Assembly (NCBI GenBank): GCA_964602895.1
Contig: CAZRTG010000009.1
Location: 1-38,311, forward strand
From: JAWXBM01 sp964602895
Lineage (GTDB): Bacteria > Pseudomonadota > Gammaproteobacteria > Xanthomonadales > SZUA-36
Direction of reading: 5' to 3'
DNA length: 38,311 nt
Shown here: positions 8,546 to 17,007 of the stretch, piece after piece
Numbering within the stretch: the stretch's first letter is position 1
Layout of the letters: each line of letters opens with the position of its first letter
The notes under the pieces: generated by a model
Database searches by the model: none
The model's input: only the letters and a program-made list of their open reading frames with translations
What the model was told of the DNA's origin: nothing
Made by a program: the position numbers and the translations under genes

Positions 8546-8761
8546 ATGTACGTTTGTCTTTGTCATGGAATCAATGAAGCCACGATTCGCGATGCCGTGA
8601 AGAGTGGCTCACGAACCGTGAGGGAGCTCGGCTTCCAGACCGGCTGTGGCACTCAATGTGGCAGTTGTGTGCCACAGGTGCAGTCCATATTGGTTGAAAC
8701 ATTACGTGCAGAGCACACTGCAGGGCATACACCTTTCCTGAATACCGTCTCGGCATTCTGA
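8546..8761 (+). CDS. bfd: Bacterioferritin-associated ferredoxin Bfd
   Basis: This 71-residue [2Fe-2S] protein delivers electrons to bacterioferritin so that stored ferric iron is reduced and released. It opens with MYVCLCHGIN and carries the four cluster ligands Cys4, Cys6, then the C-x2-C pair in TQCGSCVPQ, matching the BFD-like domain. I chose ATG 8546 because it gives the family's standard N-terminus; a GTG nine bases earlier is less likely. A Fur-box-like sequence precedes it and bfr follows, making a matched storage and mobilisation pair. The stop codon overlaps a short stem-loop (8758-8771). Confidence 0.94.
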   Translation: MYVCLCHGINEATIRDAVKSGSRTVRELGFQTGCGTQCGSCVPQVQSILVETLRAEHTAGHTPFLNTVSAF

Positions 8762-8808
8762 GGAACCTCAGCACAATCGGGTTGGTCTGTCTGCTGCTTT
8801 AAATGCGG

Positions 8809-8827
8809 CCGAAGGGCAATGATTCTC
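8809..8827. promoter_or_regulatory. Weak Fur-box-like site upstream of bfr
   Basis: The right half (AATGATTCTC) matches 8 of 10 consensus bases but the left half is poor, giving 11 of 19 overall. It lies about 90 bases before the bfr start, with a possible TAGAAT -10 hexamer at 8855-8860. It may be a degenerate Fur site or chance. Confidence 0.25.
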
Positions 8828-8918
8828 AGTTCCACATCAATTTTCGTATCGGGCTAGAATAGGCCAATGTTATTTGGACTTGTTCTATTCTGGTTTACGC
8901 CAATTTGGAGAGTATGAA

Positions 8919-9392
8919 ATGAAGGGCGACAAGAAAGTGATCCAATATCTGAATGATGTGCTGCGTAACGAGTTAACCGCCATCAATCAGTATTTCCTGC
9001 ACTCTCGCATGTACAGGGATTGGGGGCTGAAACGTCTGGCTGACCACGAATATCACGAGTCCATCGATGAAATGAAGCACGCAGATCAGTTGATCGAACG
9101 GATTCTATTCCTCGAAGGCCTGCCGAATTTACAGGATTTGGGTAAGTTGATGATCGGTGAGAATACCCGGGAAATGCTGGAGTGTGATCTGAAACTGGAA
9201 ATGCAGGCTCTGCCCGTTTTGCGTGAAGCCATCGCTTATTGTGAATCTGTCAAGGATTTCGTCAGTCGCGAAGTGTTTGACAGTATTCTGGAATCTGAAG
9301 AAGATCATGTGGACTGGCTGGAGACCCAATTGGGACTGATTGAAAAAGTGGGTTTGGAGAATTACCAGCAGTCACAGATGAATGACTCCTGA
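8919..9392 (+). CDS. bfr: Bacterioferritin
   Basis: This 157-residue protein would form the 24-mer heme-containing iron-storage shell in the cytoplasm. It has all ferroxidase-centre ligands at the standard positions: Glu18, Glu51, His54, Glu94, Glu127 and His130. The heme-ligand methionine Met52 is also present. This suggests a fully functional ferroxidase subunit rather than the Met-only partner type found in two-subunit bacterioferritins. ATG 8919 is preceded by TTGGAGAG, a good ribosome-binding site, and gives the canonical MKGDKKVIQYLN start. bfd lies 157 bases upstream and sufT follows after a possible terminator. Confidence 0.97.
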   Translation: MKGDKKVIQYLNDVLRNELTAINQYFLHSRMYRDWGLKRLADHEYHESIDEMKHADQLIERILFLEGLPNLQDLGKLMIGENTREMLECDLKLEMQALPVLREAIAYCESVKDFVSREVFDSILESEEDHVDWLETQLGLIEKVGLENYQQSQMNDS

Positions 9393-9416
9393 ATTTTGAG
9401 CGAGGGATTGAGAAAG

Positions 9417-9441
9417 GGTGCGGACAGCCGCATCTTAATTT
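9417..9441 (+). terminator. Possible weak intrinsic terminator after bfr
   Basis: GGTGCGG and CCGCATC (one G-T pair) enclose a four-base loop and are followed by TTAATTT. The stem is only seven pairs and the T-tract is interrupted, so termination would be partial. It sits just before the sufT start at 9447. Confidence 0.35.
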
Positions 9442-9446
9442 GAGCC

Positions 9447-9998
9447 ATGTTTAGCCACACCAGCCAACCTTGTACTTTTGAGCGCGATTGCGAAGTCGTG
9501 ATGATCCCGTCCGGGGATGAAGTAACCATTCCGGTAGGTACCGTCGGTTACATCACCCAGTCTTTGGGGGGGAGCTTTACGGTATTTGTTGATGGCAACC
9601 TGTTTCGTATAGCAGGCATCGATGCGGATGCCATCGGCAAAGAGCCCGTGACGCTACCCAGTTTGCCGGAGAACGCCACCGAAGACGATGTTGAAAAACT
9701 TCTGTGGGATCAGTTGAAGACCTGCTATGACCCGGAAATACCGGTCAATATTGTCGATCTTGGCCTTGTTTACCGGTGTGAAATGGATAAAGACGAAAAA
9801 GGCGATCACGTGGTTTTCGTGCAAATGACACTGACTGCAGCCGGTTGTGGCATGGGTGATATTCTGGTTGATGATGTTCGCTCCAAACTGGAACTGGTGC
9901 CTACCGTCAGCCGGGTAGATGTTGAACTGACATTTGATCCACCCTGGAATCAAAGCATGATGTCGGAAGTCGCCAGGCTGGAAACCGGCATGTTTTGA
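9447..9998 (+). CDS. sufT: SufT-type Fe-S cluster assembly protein (MIP18/DUF59 family)
   Basis: This 183-residue protein has an N-terminal extension of about 85 residues (CEVVMIPSGDEVTIPVGTVGYITQSLGGSFTVF), characteristic of SufT. A DUF59/MIP18 domain follows (LLWDQLKTCYDPEIPVNIVDLGLVY to VELTFDPPWNQSMM). SufT-type proteins help mature Fe-S proteins in the cytoplasm. The Cys in TLTAAGCGMGD occupies the conserved domain cysteine. In other genomes sufT often ends the suf operon, but here it is separate, behind bfd and bfr, consistent with an iron-handling cluster. It ends three bases from the convergent apbE gene. Confidence 0.88.
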   Translation: MFSHTSQPCTFERDCEVVMIPSGDEVTIPVGTVGYITQSLGGSFTVFVDGNLFRIAGIDADAIGKEPVTLPSLPENATEDDVEKLLWDQLKTCYDPEIPVNIVDLGLVYRCEMDKDEKGDHVVFVQMTLTAAGCGMGDILVDDVRSKLELVPTVSRVDVELTFDPPWNQSMMSEVARLETGMF

Positions 9999-10000
9999 TT

Positions 10001-11077
10001 TCAGTTCAGTAATACCACAGGGTTGACAAAATCCGTGGACAGCTGCAATCGGGACTGCATGGCTTGTGTCATGTAGACCGTACCCTGTTCATCGGTTAGC
10101 AGCACGCAATCCAGCTCCATGCGGGTCGCAAGTTCTGACCATTCATCCAGTCCTGCAACCACCAGGGCAGTCGCTGCGGCATCGGCAAAAATCCCCGAAT
10201 CCGCTATGACCGTTGCCGACATAACCTGGCTGACCGGCCAACCGGAACGCGGGTCAAGGATGTGGGCATAGCGAAAGCCGGACTCATTTTCGCCAAAGCG
10301 CTGGTAGTTTCCTGAAGTAAAAACAGCCTCCGACCCGGCAATTTCAACAATGCCGATTATGCCGCCAAGGGGATTCTGCACTGCGACTCGCCATGCGCGT
10401 CCCTGATTGCTGCCGAATACGCGCAGATCGCCGCCGGCATTGACGATTGCACCTTCTATCGGGCTGGCTTGCAGCCGCTCAATGGCCAGATCCACCGCGT
10501 AGCCCTTGGCAATTCCTCCAAAATCCAGTTGTACTGAGGGATTGGAGCTTCCCACTTCCCAAAGGTCACCACCAATGAAACGGAGGTGGATGTCTTGAGA
10601 TGAGGGCCTGGCGGCCAACAACTGTTCGATTTCAACCGTTGAGGGAACAGGTGCATGGATGGGGTAGTCCGATGTATGAAACCCCCATAGCCCTACCAGC
10701 TTGCCGATTGCGGGATTGAATCGACCGTCACTGGCCTCCTCGTAAACCTGTGATTGCCGGATCAGATAGGCGATCTGGTGATCGGCCACGGCGACTTGAC
10801 CTGTGGCAAAAGCCTGATTGATGGCAGTAAGTGCTCCCGGCTCCCAGGCATGCCAGTCTTTGTGCATGTGCTGGAACATGTTTTGCAGTTCGAAAAATTC
10901 AGATTCTGCAGTGGCTTTGTCAGCACCGGAAAGGCTGACATCAAGCAATGTTCCAAATACAAAAAACTCCGCTTTTTCAGGCTCCTCCCTGGCACAGCCC
11001 AACAGCAGCAGGCAGGCAGCAAAGCAAGCCAGGAAGCGGCTGGCCGGCACAGTGCACCAAGTCGGATTCAGTACCAT
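10001..11077 (-). CDS. apbE: FAD:protein FMN transferase, ApbE family lipoprotein
   Basis: This 358-residue lipoprotein attaches FMN through a phosphoester bond to Thr/Ser of target proteins in the periplasm. The signal sequence ends in a lipobox (CLLLLGC), so it should be membrane anchored. Family motifs include FVFGTLLDVSL, VGLWGFH, QLDFGGIAKGYAVD, IVNAGGDLRVFGS, and a C-terminal ADAAATALVVAG (DAxATA-type metal and flavin region). I chose ATG 11077, preceded by TAGGG, because it puts the lipobox at a normal distance. Usual targets (Nqr, Rnf, NosR-like FMN-bind domain proteins) are not in this window. It lies 4 bases downstream of pckG on the same strand. Confidence 0.93.
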   Translation of the reverse strand: MVLNPTWCTVPASRFLACFAACLLLLGCAREEPEKAEFFVFGTLLDVSLSGADKATAESEFFELQNMFQHMHKDWHAWEPGALTAINQAFATGQVAVADHQIAYLIRQSQVYEEASDGRFNPAIGKLVGLWGFHTSDYPIHAPVPSTVEIEQLLAARPSSQDIHLRFIGGDLWEVGSSNPSVQLDFGGIAKGYAVDLAIERLQASPIEGAIVNAGGDLRVFGSNQGRAWRVAVQNPLGGIIGIVEIAGSEAVFTSGNYQRFGENESGFRYAHILDPRSGWPVSQVMSATVIADSGIFADAAATALVVAGLDEWSELATRMELDCVLLTDEQGTVYMTQAMQSRLQLSTDFVNPVVLLN

Positions 11078-11131
11078 AACCCTACAGACAGATTCGTGAG
11101 CCAATCCCGCTGACCATCTGCGGCACAACTA

Positions 11132-12877
11132 TCAGTCTTGCTGCAGGGCGGTGGCTACCCGCTGACATTCCTGCCGCAAAGCCTGTGGTGTGCGCGAGCC
11201 ATAAGATTCGAGGTATTCGCTTATGCTCGCCATTTCAGCTTGCCAGGCAGGCACATCAACTTCCAACAGGGTTTGCATGGATTCAGCGCTGACATCGATA
11301 CCTTCAAGGTTCAGGTCGCCGGCTCTGGGCAGTAAGCCAACAGGGGAACGGCTGGTACCGGCTTCACCCGTGCAGCGGGCAATGATCCAGTCCAGTACCC
11401 GCATGTTTTCGCCAAAGCCCGGCCAGAGGAATTTCCCGGCAGCATCCTTGCGAAACCAGTTAACGTGGAAAATTCTGGGTAACCGATTGGAATGCTCCGA
11501 GAAGCCCAGCCAGTGTGCCCAGTAATCAGCAAAGTTATAACCGCAGAAAGGCAGCATGGCCATGGGGTCACGCCGGACTTTGCCCACGGAGCCGGTGGCA
11601 GCAGCGGTGGTTTCTGAAGCCATGGCGGCTCCCAGAAGCACACCGTGTTGCCAGGATTCGCTTTCCAGCACCAGCGGCATCAGGCGTGCCCTGCGCCCAC
11701 CAAAAATGATGGCAGACAGGGGCACACCCTGTGCGGCTTCGGCCTGTTCTGTCCAGGAAGGACAGCGCTTGCTCGAAACGGTAAAGCGTGAATTTGGATG
11801 GGCTGCAGGACCACGCCTGGTATCAAAAGGCTGGCCTTTCCAATCCAGTACCGGAATTTGATCGTCCTTACCTTCCCACCAGGGTTGTTTGTCTTCGGTT
11901 ACTGCGACATTGGTAAATATGGTATCGCGGTCCAGCATGGCTAAAGCACTGGGATTGGTGTGTTCGCTGGTGCCAGGAGCCACGCCAAAAAAGCCGGCTT
12001 CCGGATTGATGGCCCACATGCGGCCGTCTTCACCCAATCGCATCCAGCAAATGTCATCGCCCACGGTCCATATTTTCCAACCGGGATAACTTTCCGGTGG
12101 AATCAGCATGGCCAGATTGGTTTTGCCACAGGCAGAAGGGAAAGCTGCAGCAATGTAATGTATGTCGCCCTGCGGGTTTTCCACGCCGACAATCAACATG
12201 TGCTCGGCCAACCAGCCTTCGGTGCGGGCCTGATAGCTGGCTATCCGCAATGCGTGGCATTTCTTGCCCAATAGCGCGTTACCGCCGTAGCCGGAGCCAA
12301 AGCTCTGAATTTCCAGATCTGCCGGAAAATGCATGATGTAACGGTTGTCCGGGTCCAGCAACCCGATGGAATGCAAACCTTTCACAAATGTGCCTTCACG
12401 CTCGATACGCTGCAGGGCAGCATCGCCCATACGCGTCATCAGGCGCATATTGACCACGACATAGGGGCTGTCGGTAATTTCTACACCACAACGCGACAAC
12501 GGTGAATCGATGGGTCCCATACAGTATGGAATGACATACAGAGTACGGCCTTTCATGCAGCCGTCAAACTGGGCCGTCATCAATTCCCGGGCTTCTGACG
12601 GATCCATCCAGTTATTATTTGGACCGGCATCTTCTTTTATGGGTGTACAGACAAAAGTCAGGTGCTCGACCCGAGCCACGTCATTGGGGTCGGAACGGTG
12701 CAAATAGCAATTGGGGTGTGTTTCGGGATTGAGCTCAATCAGTTCACCACTGGCCACCTGGTGCTGGATTAACCGTTCATTTTCTTCAGCAGAGCCATCA
12801 CACCAGTGAATTTTTTCTGCTTGAGTAAGTGCAGCAACCTGGTCCACCCAAGCCTGTAAGTCACTAAGACTGGTCAC
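11132..12877 (-). CDS. pckG: Phosphoenolpyruvate carboxykinase (GTP)
   Basis: This 581-residue enzyme catalyses oxaloacetate + GTP to PEP + GDP + CO2, the entry to gluconeogenesis. It is the GTP type, not the ATP type (PckA) usual in enterobacteria. Motifs are CMKGRTLYVIPYCMGP, the kinase P-loop FPSACGKTNLAM, the hyper-reactive cysteine inside it, and nucleotide-binding stretches such as DDICWMR and NWFRKD. The start is a GTG at 12877 with AGAGGA seven bases upstream. It would let the cell grow on acetyl-CoA from fatty acids, which fits the nearby fadE. Its upstream region contains small repeats described separately. Confidence 0.96.
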   Translation of the reverse strand: MTSLSDLQAWVDQVAALTQAEKIHWCDGSAEENERLIQHQVASGELIELNPETHPNCYLHRSDPNDVARVEHLTFVCTPIKEDAGPNNNWMDPSEARELMTAQFDGCMKGRTLYVIPYCMGPIDSPLSRCGVEITDSPYVVVNMRLMTRMGDAALQRIEREGTFVKGLHSIGLLDPDNRYIMHFPADLEIQSFGSGYGGNALLGKKCHALRIASYQARTEGWLAEHMLIVGVENPQGDIHYIAAAFPSACGKTNLAMLIPPESYPGWKIWTVGDDICWMRLGEDGRMWAINPEAGFFGVAPGTSEHTNPSALAMLDRDTIFTNVAVTEDKQPWWEGKDDQIPVLDWKGQPFDTRRGPAAHPNSRFTVSSKRCPSWTEQAEAAQGVPLSAIIFGGRRARLMPLVLESESWQHGVLLGAAMASETTAAATGSVGKVRRDPMAMLPFCGYNFADYWAHWLGFSEHSNRLPRIFHVNWFRKDAAGKFLWPGFGENMRVLDWIIARCTGEAGTSRSPVGLLPRAGDLNLEGIDVSAESMQTLLEVDVPAWQAEMASISEYLESYGSRTPQALRQECQRVATALQQD

Positions 12878-12900
12878 AAAATATCCTCTTCAATCAAATT

Positions 12901-12969
12901 TTCAACGCCTGTTGGGCTGGCATTGAAGGGTTCGGCAGCATAGACGCTCACAGCCTTCAATTCAACGCC
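12901..12969. repeat. Small direct and inverted repeats upstream of pckG
   Basis: TTCAACGCC occurs at 12901-12909 and again at 12961-12969, exactly 60 bases apart. Between them ATTGAAGG (12922-12929) faces CCTTCAAT (12954-12961), an 8-base inverted pair. The block sits 24-92 bases upstream of the GTG start and may hold regulator sites; it could also be chance. Confidence 0.3.
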
Positions 12970-13005
12970 AAAAATCAGCGGCGAAGTGAAGTAGTTCAGA
13001 CGGAA

Positions 13006-13614
13006 TCAGGCTTGACTCCCGTGTGGTATCAGGGTCTCAATGACATGGTTGATATAGTCTTCGTACTCTTCGCTGCTCAGGTTGGGTGTTTGATTCTGGC
13101 GTTGCAATTGTAAAAAACCGAGATATACGGAATAGATCATGCGTGCCTGGTTACGTGCTTTCGGGGAAGGTAAACCCATTTCCTCAAAGGCAGAACTGAG
13201 GTGTTCCATGCGACGGTTGGCAACACGTTCCAAAACAGGTTCGACCTGTGCATGGCCGGCAGCGGCACAAAGCTCACTGTAAACCTCATGAGTAAGCTTC
13301 TCTTTACCCACACGACGAAAAAAAGAAATCAAACGATCCCGGGGATGTGAAATTTCGCCCAGTGATTTGGCCAGATTTCTGCTGTCGTGCTGTTCCCAAC
13401 GCTGTAAAGCCTGCTCGAGCAAAGACTCACGACTCGAAAAATGCCAGTAGAAACTGCCTTTCGTAATGCCCATGCGTCTGGCCAAAGGCTCTACAGCCAG
13501 GGCCTGTACGCCTTTCTCTGCAATCAGTTCGAGAGCAGCACGTTCCCAATCCGCTGCGCACAGCGTGGATCTTTCATTCTTGTCCAGCAAAGCGCTGGCA
13601 GACTTACTGCTCAT
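13006..13614 (-). CDS. TetR/AcrR-family transcriptional regulator next to fadE
   Basis: This 202-residue protein has an N-terminal TetR helix-turn-helix (about residues 22-66: AALELIAEKGVQALAVEPLARRMGITKGSFYWHFSSRESLL) recognisable by GITKGSFYWHF. A variable helical ligand domain follows. I chose ATG 13614, which has AAGGAA upstream. It is divergent from fadE, and a perfect CCATAC-N6-GTATGG repeat lies in the gap, so it most likely represses fadE and responds to an acyl-CoA-type ligand, as TetR-type PsrA/FadR proteins do. It is not recognisable as PsrA by operator (GAAAC-N4-GTTTC is absent). The ligand is inferred. Confidence 0.88.
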   Translation of the reverse strand: MSSKSASALLDKNERSTLCAADWERAALELIAEKGVQALAVEPLARRMGITKGSFYWHFSSRESLLEQALQRWEQHDSRNLAKSLGEISHPRDRLISFFRRVGKEKLTHEVYSELCAAAGHAQVEPVLERVANRRMEHLSSAFEEMGLPSPKARNQARMIYSVYLGFLQLQRQNQTPNLSSEEYEDYINHVIETLIPHGSQA

Positions 13615-13787
13615 GTGGTTCCTTGATTTGTTGGTTTTCCCGGAAACTGCCGGTTCTGTCGCACGCCCGCAGTGACGCAAGAGCCAGAGTAACGCAATCG
13701 CAGTTTACCGAGTAGACCATTTTATGCCGGGCAGCCTGTAAATGGGTAAATTGTCGCAGATCAGGTTGCTTCGGCTTTTGGAGTTTT

Positions 13788-13805
13788 CCATACTCTGCCG
13801 TATGG
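13788..13805. promoter_or_regulatory. Perfect inverted repeat operator in front of fadE
   Basis: CCATAC (13788-13793) and GTATGG (13800-13805) are perfect complements around six bases. A possible -10 hexamer TACTAT follows at 13806-13811, so a bound dimer would overlap the promoter. A near-identical site precedes the GMC oxidoreductase at 379-396. The neighbouring TetR-type protein is the obvious candidate binder. Confidence 0.55.
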
Positions 13806-13898
13806 TACTATGAATCCAGCAGTCCATCCGGTTCAAAACGGTTGGCAGGTTTCATTTTACAGATGTCAGCAATGACATTGACTGAGCGGAGAATTCAA

Positions 13899-16367
13899 AT
13901 GGCAGGCTTGGTGTTTTTGGCATTATTGATTGTGTCACTGGTTTGCGCCTTCTACGGTGTCAAATTAAAGCTCTGGACGGGGGCTCTTGCCGCCGTTTGG
14001 GTGCTGTTCCTGGCCAGTTCGGCCTCGTCGTGGCCCGTATTATTGTTGAGTGCGGTGCTTCTGGCAGCAATCCTGGTGCCTCTGAACTACAGACCACTGC
14101 GTCAGCAGTGGCTCAGTGCGCCTTTCCTCAAGCAATACCTGAAAATGACTCCGGCTCTGTCGGAAACCGAGCAAGTGGCTTTGGAAGCCGGTTCAGTGGG
14201 TTGGGAAGGTGAGCTGTTTGCCGGTAATCCAGACTGGAAAAAACTGCAGTCACAACCCTATCTTCAACTCAGTGTTGAAGAACAGGCGTTTCTGGATGGC
14301 CCGGTAGAAAAATTGTGCAGCATGTTAAATCAGTGGGAAATTACCCATAGAGACGCAGACCTGAATCCGGAATCCTGGGAGTTTCTGAAGAAAAACCACT
14401 TTTTCGGCATGATCATTCCCAAGAAGTACGGCGGTTTGGGCTTTTCTGCGTTGGCACACCGGGCCGTGTTACAAAAAGTTGCATCGGTTTGCCCGGTGGC
14501 AGGAGCACATATAGCCGTTCCGAATTCTTTGGGCCCCGCTGAACTCTTATTGCATTACGGTACCGAGGAACAAAAATCCCACTACTTGCCCCGGTTGGCC
14601 AACGGCGAAGAAATCCCCTGTTTTGCTTTAACCGGACCCACAGCAGGCTCTGATGCGACTTCGATTCCTGATACCGGCATCGTTTGTGAACGTGAATACG
14701 AAGGCAAACGGGTCAAAGGCATCAGCCTTACTTTTGACAAGCGATACATCACGCTGGCGCCGGTCGCGACCCTGGTTGGTCTGGCGTTCCGACTTTATGA
14801 TCCCGATGGGCTGCTGAGCGATAAAAAAGACCGTGGAATCAGTATTGTCCTGTTACCGCGGGACAGCAAAGGGCTGGAAATCGGCATGCGCCATTTTCCC
14901 CTGAATGTGCCATTCCAGAATGGGCCTTTGCGTGGCAAGGATGTGTTTGTCCCACTGGAAGCCCTGATCGGAGGCGAAGAGCGCATCGGCCAGGGCTGGC
15001 GCATGCTGGTAGAGCAGTTGTCGGTCGGGCGAGCCATATCTTTGCCGGCCTCGCAAACGGGTGGTATGAAGCTGGGCGCGCTGGCAACCGGTGCCTATGC
15101 GCGTATCCGCAAGCAGTTCAATATGCCCATTGGACGTTTTGAGGGTGTTGAGGCTGCTCTGGCGCGTATTGCAGGCCATACTTATGCGAGCTCTGCCTTA
15201 TCCAGGATGACGGCGACAGCAGTTGATCTCGGTGAACGTCCCGCTGTGCCTTCGGCCATCGCCAAATACCATGCAACGGAATATGCCCGAGAGGTGATCA
15301 AGGACGCCATGGATGTGCATGGTGGCAAAGGCATTATCCTTGGGCCAAGAAATTACCTGGGCCGTGCCTGGCAGGGCATGCCGATCTGGATCACGGTGGA
15401 AGGTGCCAATATCCTGACGCGCAGCATGATGATTTTTGGCCAGGGTGCCATCCGCTGTCATCCCTATGTATTGAAAGAACTGGAAGCTGCGAACCTGCCG
15501 AACGCATCCGAGCGGATCAATCAATTTGACCGCCTGTTGTTTGCCCATATCGGTTATTCGGTTCGCAATGCGGTACGCAGTCTGGTGTTGGGTTTGAGTT
15601 TTGGACGCTTTGCGGCAGTACCTCGCGATCGCCGTACCGCCCGCTATTATCAAAAGCTGTCTCGCTACTCGGCATCGCTGGCATTTATTTCGGATGTCGC
15701 CATGCTGACATTTGGCGGCAAGCTGAAACAGAAAGAGCATATTTCCGCGCGTTTGGGGGATGTGCTGAGCCAATTGTATATCTGCTCCGCCATGTTGCAT
15801 CGCTATGAAGCCATAGGCCGTCCTGCGGCCGATCAGCCTGTTCTGGCCTGGGCTTTTCATGACGCGATTTACAAGATTCAACGCGCTTTGCGGCAAGTGG
15901 TGGATAATTTCCCCAACCCCTGGCTTAAAGCCATGCTGACGGTTGTTATATTTCCACTGGGATTGCGCGAACGTGCACCGGGTGATCGGCTTACGCACCG
16001 GGTTGCACAGCTGTTGCTGGCACCATCAGAAACACGTAATCGCCTGACCCACGGTGTTTATACTGCAGCTCACAGTGGCAACCCGGTAGGTATGATGGAG
16101 CAGGCATTGCCGCAAATCATTGCGACAGAGCCGCTGGAGCGGAAGATGCTGAAAGCATTGAAGTCGGGGCAAGTGACCGGGATCACCTGGGAGGAGCAAC
16201 TGGAACAGGTGGTCGCCTTGGGCGCTTTGACTGCTGCGGAAGCCCGACTGTTGCAAACGAGCAGGGAGCTGATGCAGGAAATCATTGCCGTTGATGAGTT
16301 TGACAGTGCAGACATTCGCCTGGGACAGCAAAAGCAGGTACCTCTGAACAAACAGCACGCGGCCTGA
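13899..16367 (+). CDS. fadE: Acyl-CoA dehydrogenase FadE
   Basis: This 822-residue flavoprotein carries out the first step of fatty-acid beta-oxidation, forming trans-2-enoyl-CoA. Length and sequence follow the long E. coli FadE (about 814 residues) rather than the 380-residue soluble enzymes. Two hydrophobic N-terminal segments (residues about 3-65) are followed by NYRPLRQQWLSAPFLKQYLK. Hallmarks include PKKYGGLGFSALAH, IPCFALTGPTAGSDATSIPD, RHFPLNVPFQNGPLRGKDVF and VEGANILTRSMMIFGQGAIR. I chose ATG 13899 because CGGAGA lies seven bases before it and the N-terminus then aligns with E. coli FadE; earlier ATG and TTG codons in frame extend it without support. Confidence 0.96.
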   Translation: MAGLVFLALLIVSLVCAFYGVKLKLWTGALAAVWVLFLASSASSWPVLLLSAVLLAAILVPLNYRPLRQQWLSAPFLKQYLKMTPALSETEQVALEAGSVGWEGELFAGNPDWKKLQSQPYLQLSVEEQAFLDGPVEKLCSMLNQWEITHRDADLNPESWEFLKKNHFFGMIIPKKYGGLGFSALAHRAVLQKVASVCPVAGAHIAVPNSLGPAELLLHYGTEEQKSHYLPRLANGEEIPCFALTGPTAGSDATSIPDTGIVCEREYEGKRVKGISLTFDKRYITLAPVATLVGLAFRLYDPDGLLSDKKDRGISIVLLPRDSKGLEIGMRHFPLNVPFQNGPLRGKDVFVPLEALIGGEERIGQGWRMLVEQLSVGRAISLPASQTGGMKLGALATGAYARIRKQFNMPIGRFEGVEAALARIAGHTYASSALSRMTATAVDLGERPAVPSAIAKYHATEYAREVIKDAMDVHGGKGIILGPRNYLGRAWQGMPIWITVEGANILTRSMMIFGQGAIRCHPYVLKELEAANLPNASERINQFDRLLFAHIGYSVRNAVRSLVLGLSFGRFAAVPRDRRTARYYQKLSRYSASLAFISDVAMLTFGGKLKQKEHISARLGDVLSQLYICSAMLHRYEAIGRPAADQPVLAWAFHDAIYKIQRALRQVVDNFPNPWLKAMLTVVIFPLGLRERAPGDRLTHRVAQLLLAPSETRNRLTHGVYTAAHSGNPVGMMEQALPQIIATEPLERKMLKALKSGQVTGITWEEQLEQVVALGALTAAEARLLQTSRELMQEIIAVDEFDSADIRLGQQKQVPLNKQHAA

Positions 16368-16443
16368 TAGATTCAGGCCAGCCTGTTTAAACCCTGTACC
16401 ACTTTTCAGCATCAAAGCATGCATGGGAGGATTAGCAGCTGTC

Positions 16444-17007
16444 ATGTCGTGGAATGGAGAAGAAACAATCCACGATGGCGATGAGGATCTGCAACTGGTT
16501 GATTTGGCCAGGAGCGGAGACGTGCAGGCGTTCGAACGACTTTACCGGCGCCACCGGGACCGCATTTATGGATTGGTTTGGCGCCTGAGTGGTGGCGACA
16601 GTGCGCTGGCAGAGGATTTGTTACAGGAGGCATTTGTGCGAGCCTGGCAAAAACTGGACAGTTTCAGGGGTGAAAGCCGTTTTTTTACCTGGCTGCACCG
16701 CCTCTCTGCCAATGTGGCTTTGAGTGACAGGCGTTGCCGAGTGCGCCGGGCAAAACATGAAGGCCCTATGGAAGACGCCGTGACGCGAACAGCGGTGGGT
16801 GCCAAAGATGTCAGTGCCGGCAAGCGCGCTGATCTGGAACAGGCCATAGCCCAACTGCCTGAAAGGGCACGTGCGGTGCTGGTGCTCCATGATGTGGAAG
16901 GCTACAAGCATACTGAAATCGCACGATTGACCCGCATGGCAGTGGGCTCGTCAAAGGCGCAATTGCATCGTGCGCGCAAACTGCTGAGGGAGATTCTGGA
17001 AGCGTGA
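16444..17007 (+). CDS. ECF-type RNA polymerase sigma factor
   Basis: This 187-residue protein has sigma region 2 (about residues 29-95: FERLYRRHRDRIYGLVWRL, LAEDLLQEAFVRAWQKL, FFTWLHRLSANVALSDRRC). A linker follows, then sigma region 4 (AIAQLPERARAVLVLHDVEGYKHTEIARLT and VGSSKAQLHRARKLLRE). This is the ECF architecture. Its stop overlaps the next gene by four bases (GTGA), so sigma and presumed anti-sigma are made together. ATG 16444 has GGGAGG 13 bases upstream, somewhat far; an in-frame ATG at 16423 is the alternative. It resembles RpoE-like sigma factors but the neighbours are not RseA/RseB, so the signal is unknown. Confidence 0.93.
   Translation: MSWNGEETIHDGDEDLQLVDLARSGDVQAFERLYRRHRDRIYGLVWRLSGGDSALAEDLLQEAFVRAWQKLDSFRGESRFFTWLHRLSANVALSDRRCRVRRAKHEGPMEDAVTRTAVGAKDVSAGKRADLEQAIAQLPERARAVLVLHDVEGYKHTEIARLTRMAVGSSKAQLHRARKLLREILEA

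Noticed and set aside
8758..8771. Perfect CTGAGG-AA-CCTCAG hairpin overlapping the bfd stop codon
   Set aside because: No T-tract follows, so it is not an intrinsic terminator; it is short enough to be chance.
12517..12529. CCATAC-A-GTATGG inside pckG resembling the fadE operator arms
   Set aside because: The spacer is one base, not six, and the sequence is inside a conserved coding region, so it is most likely chance.
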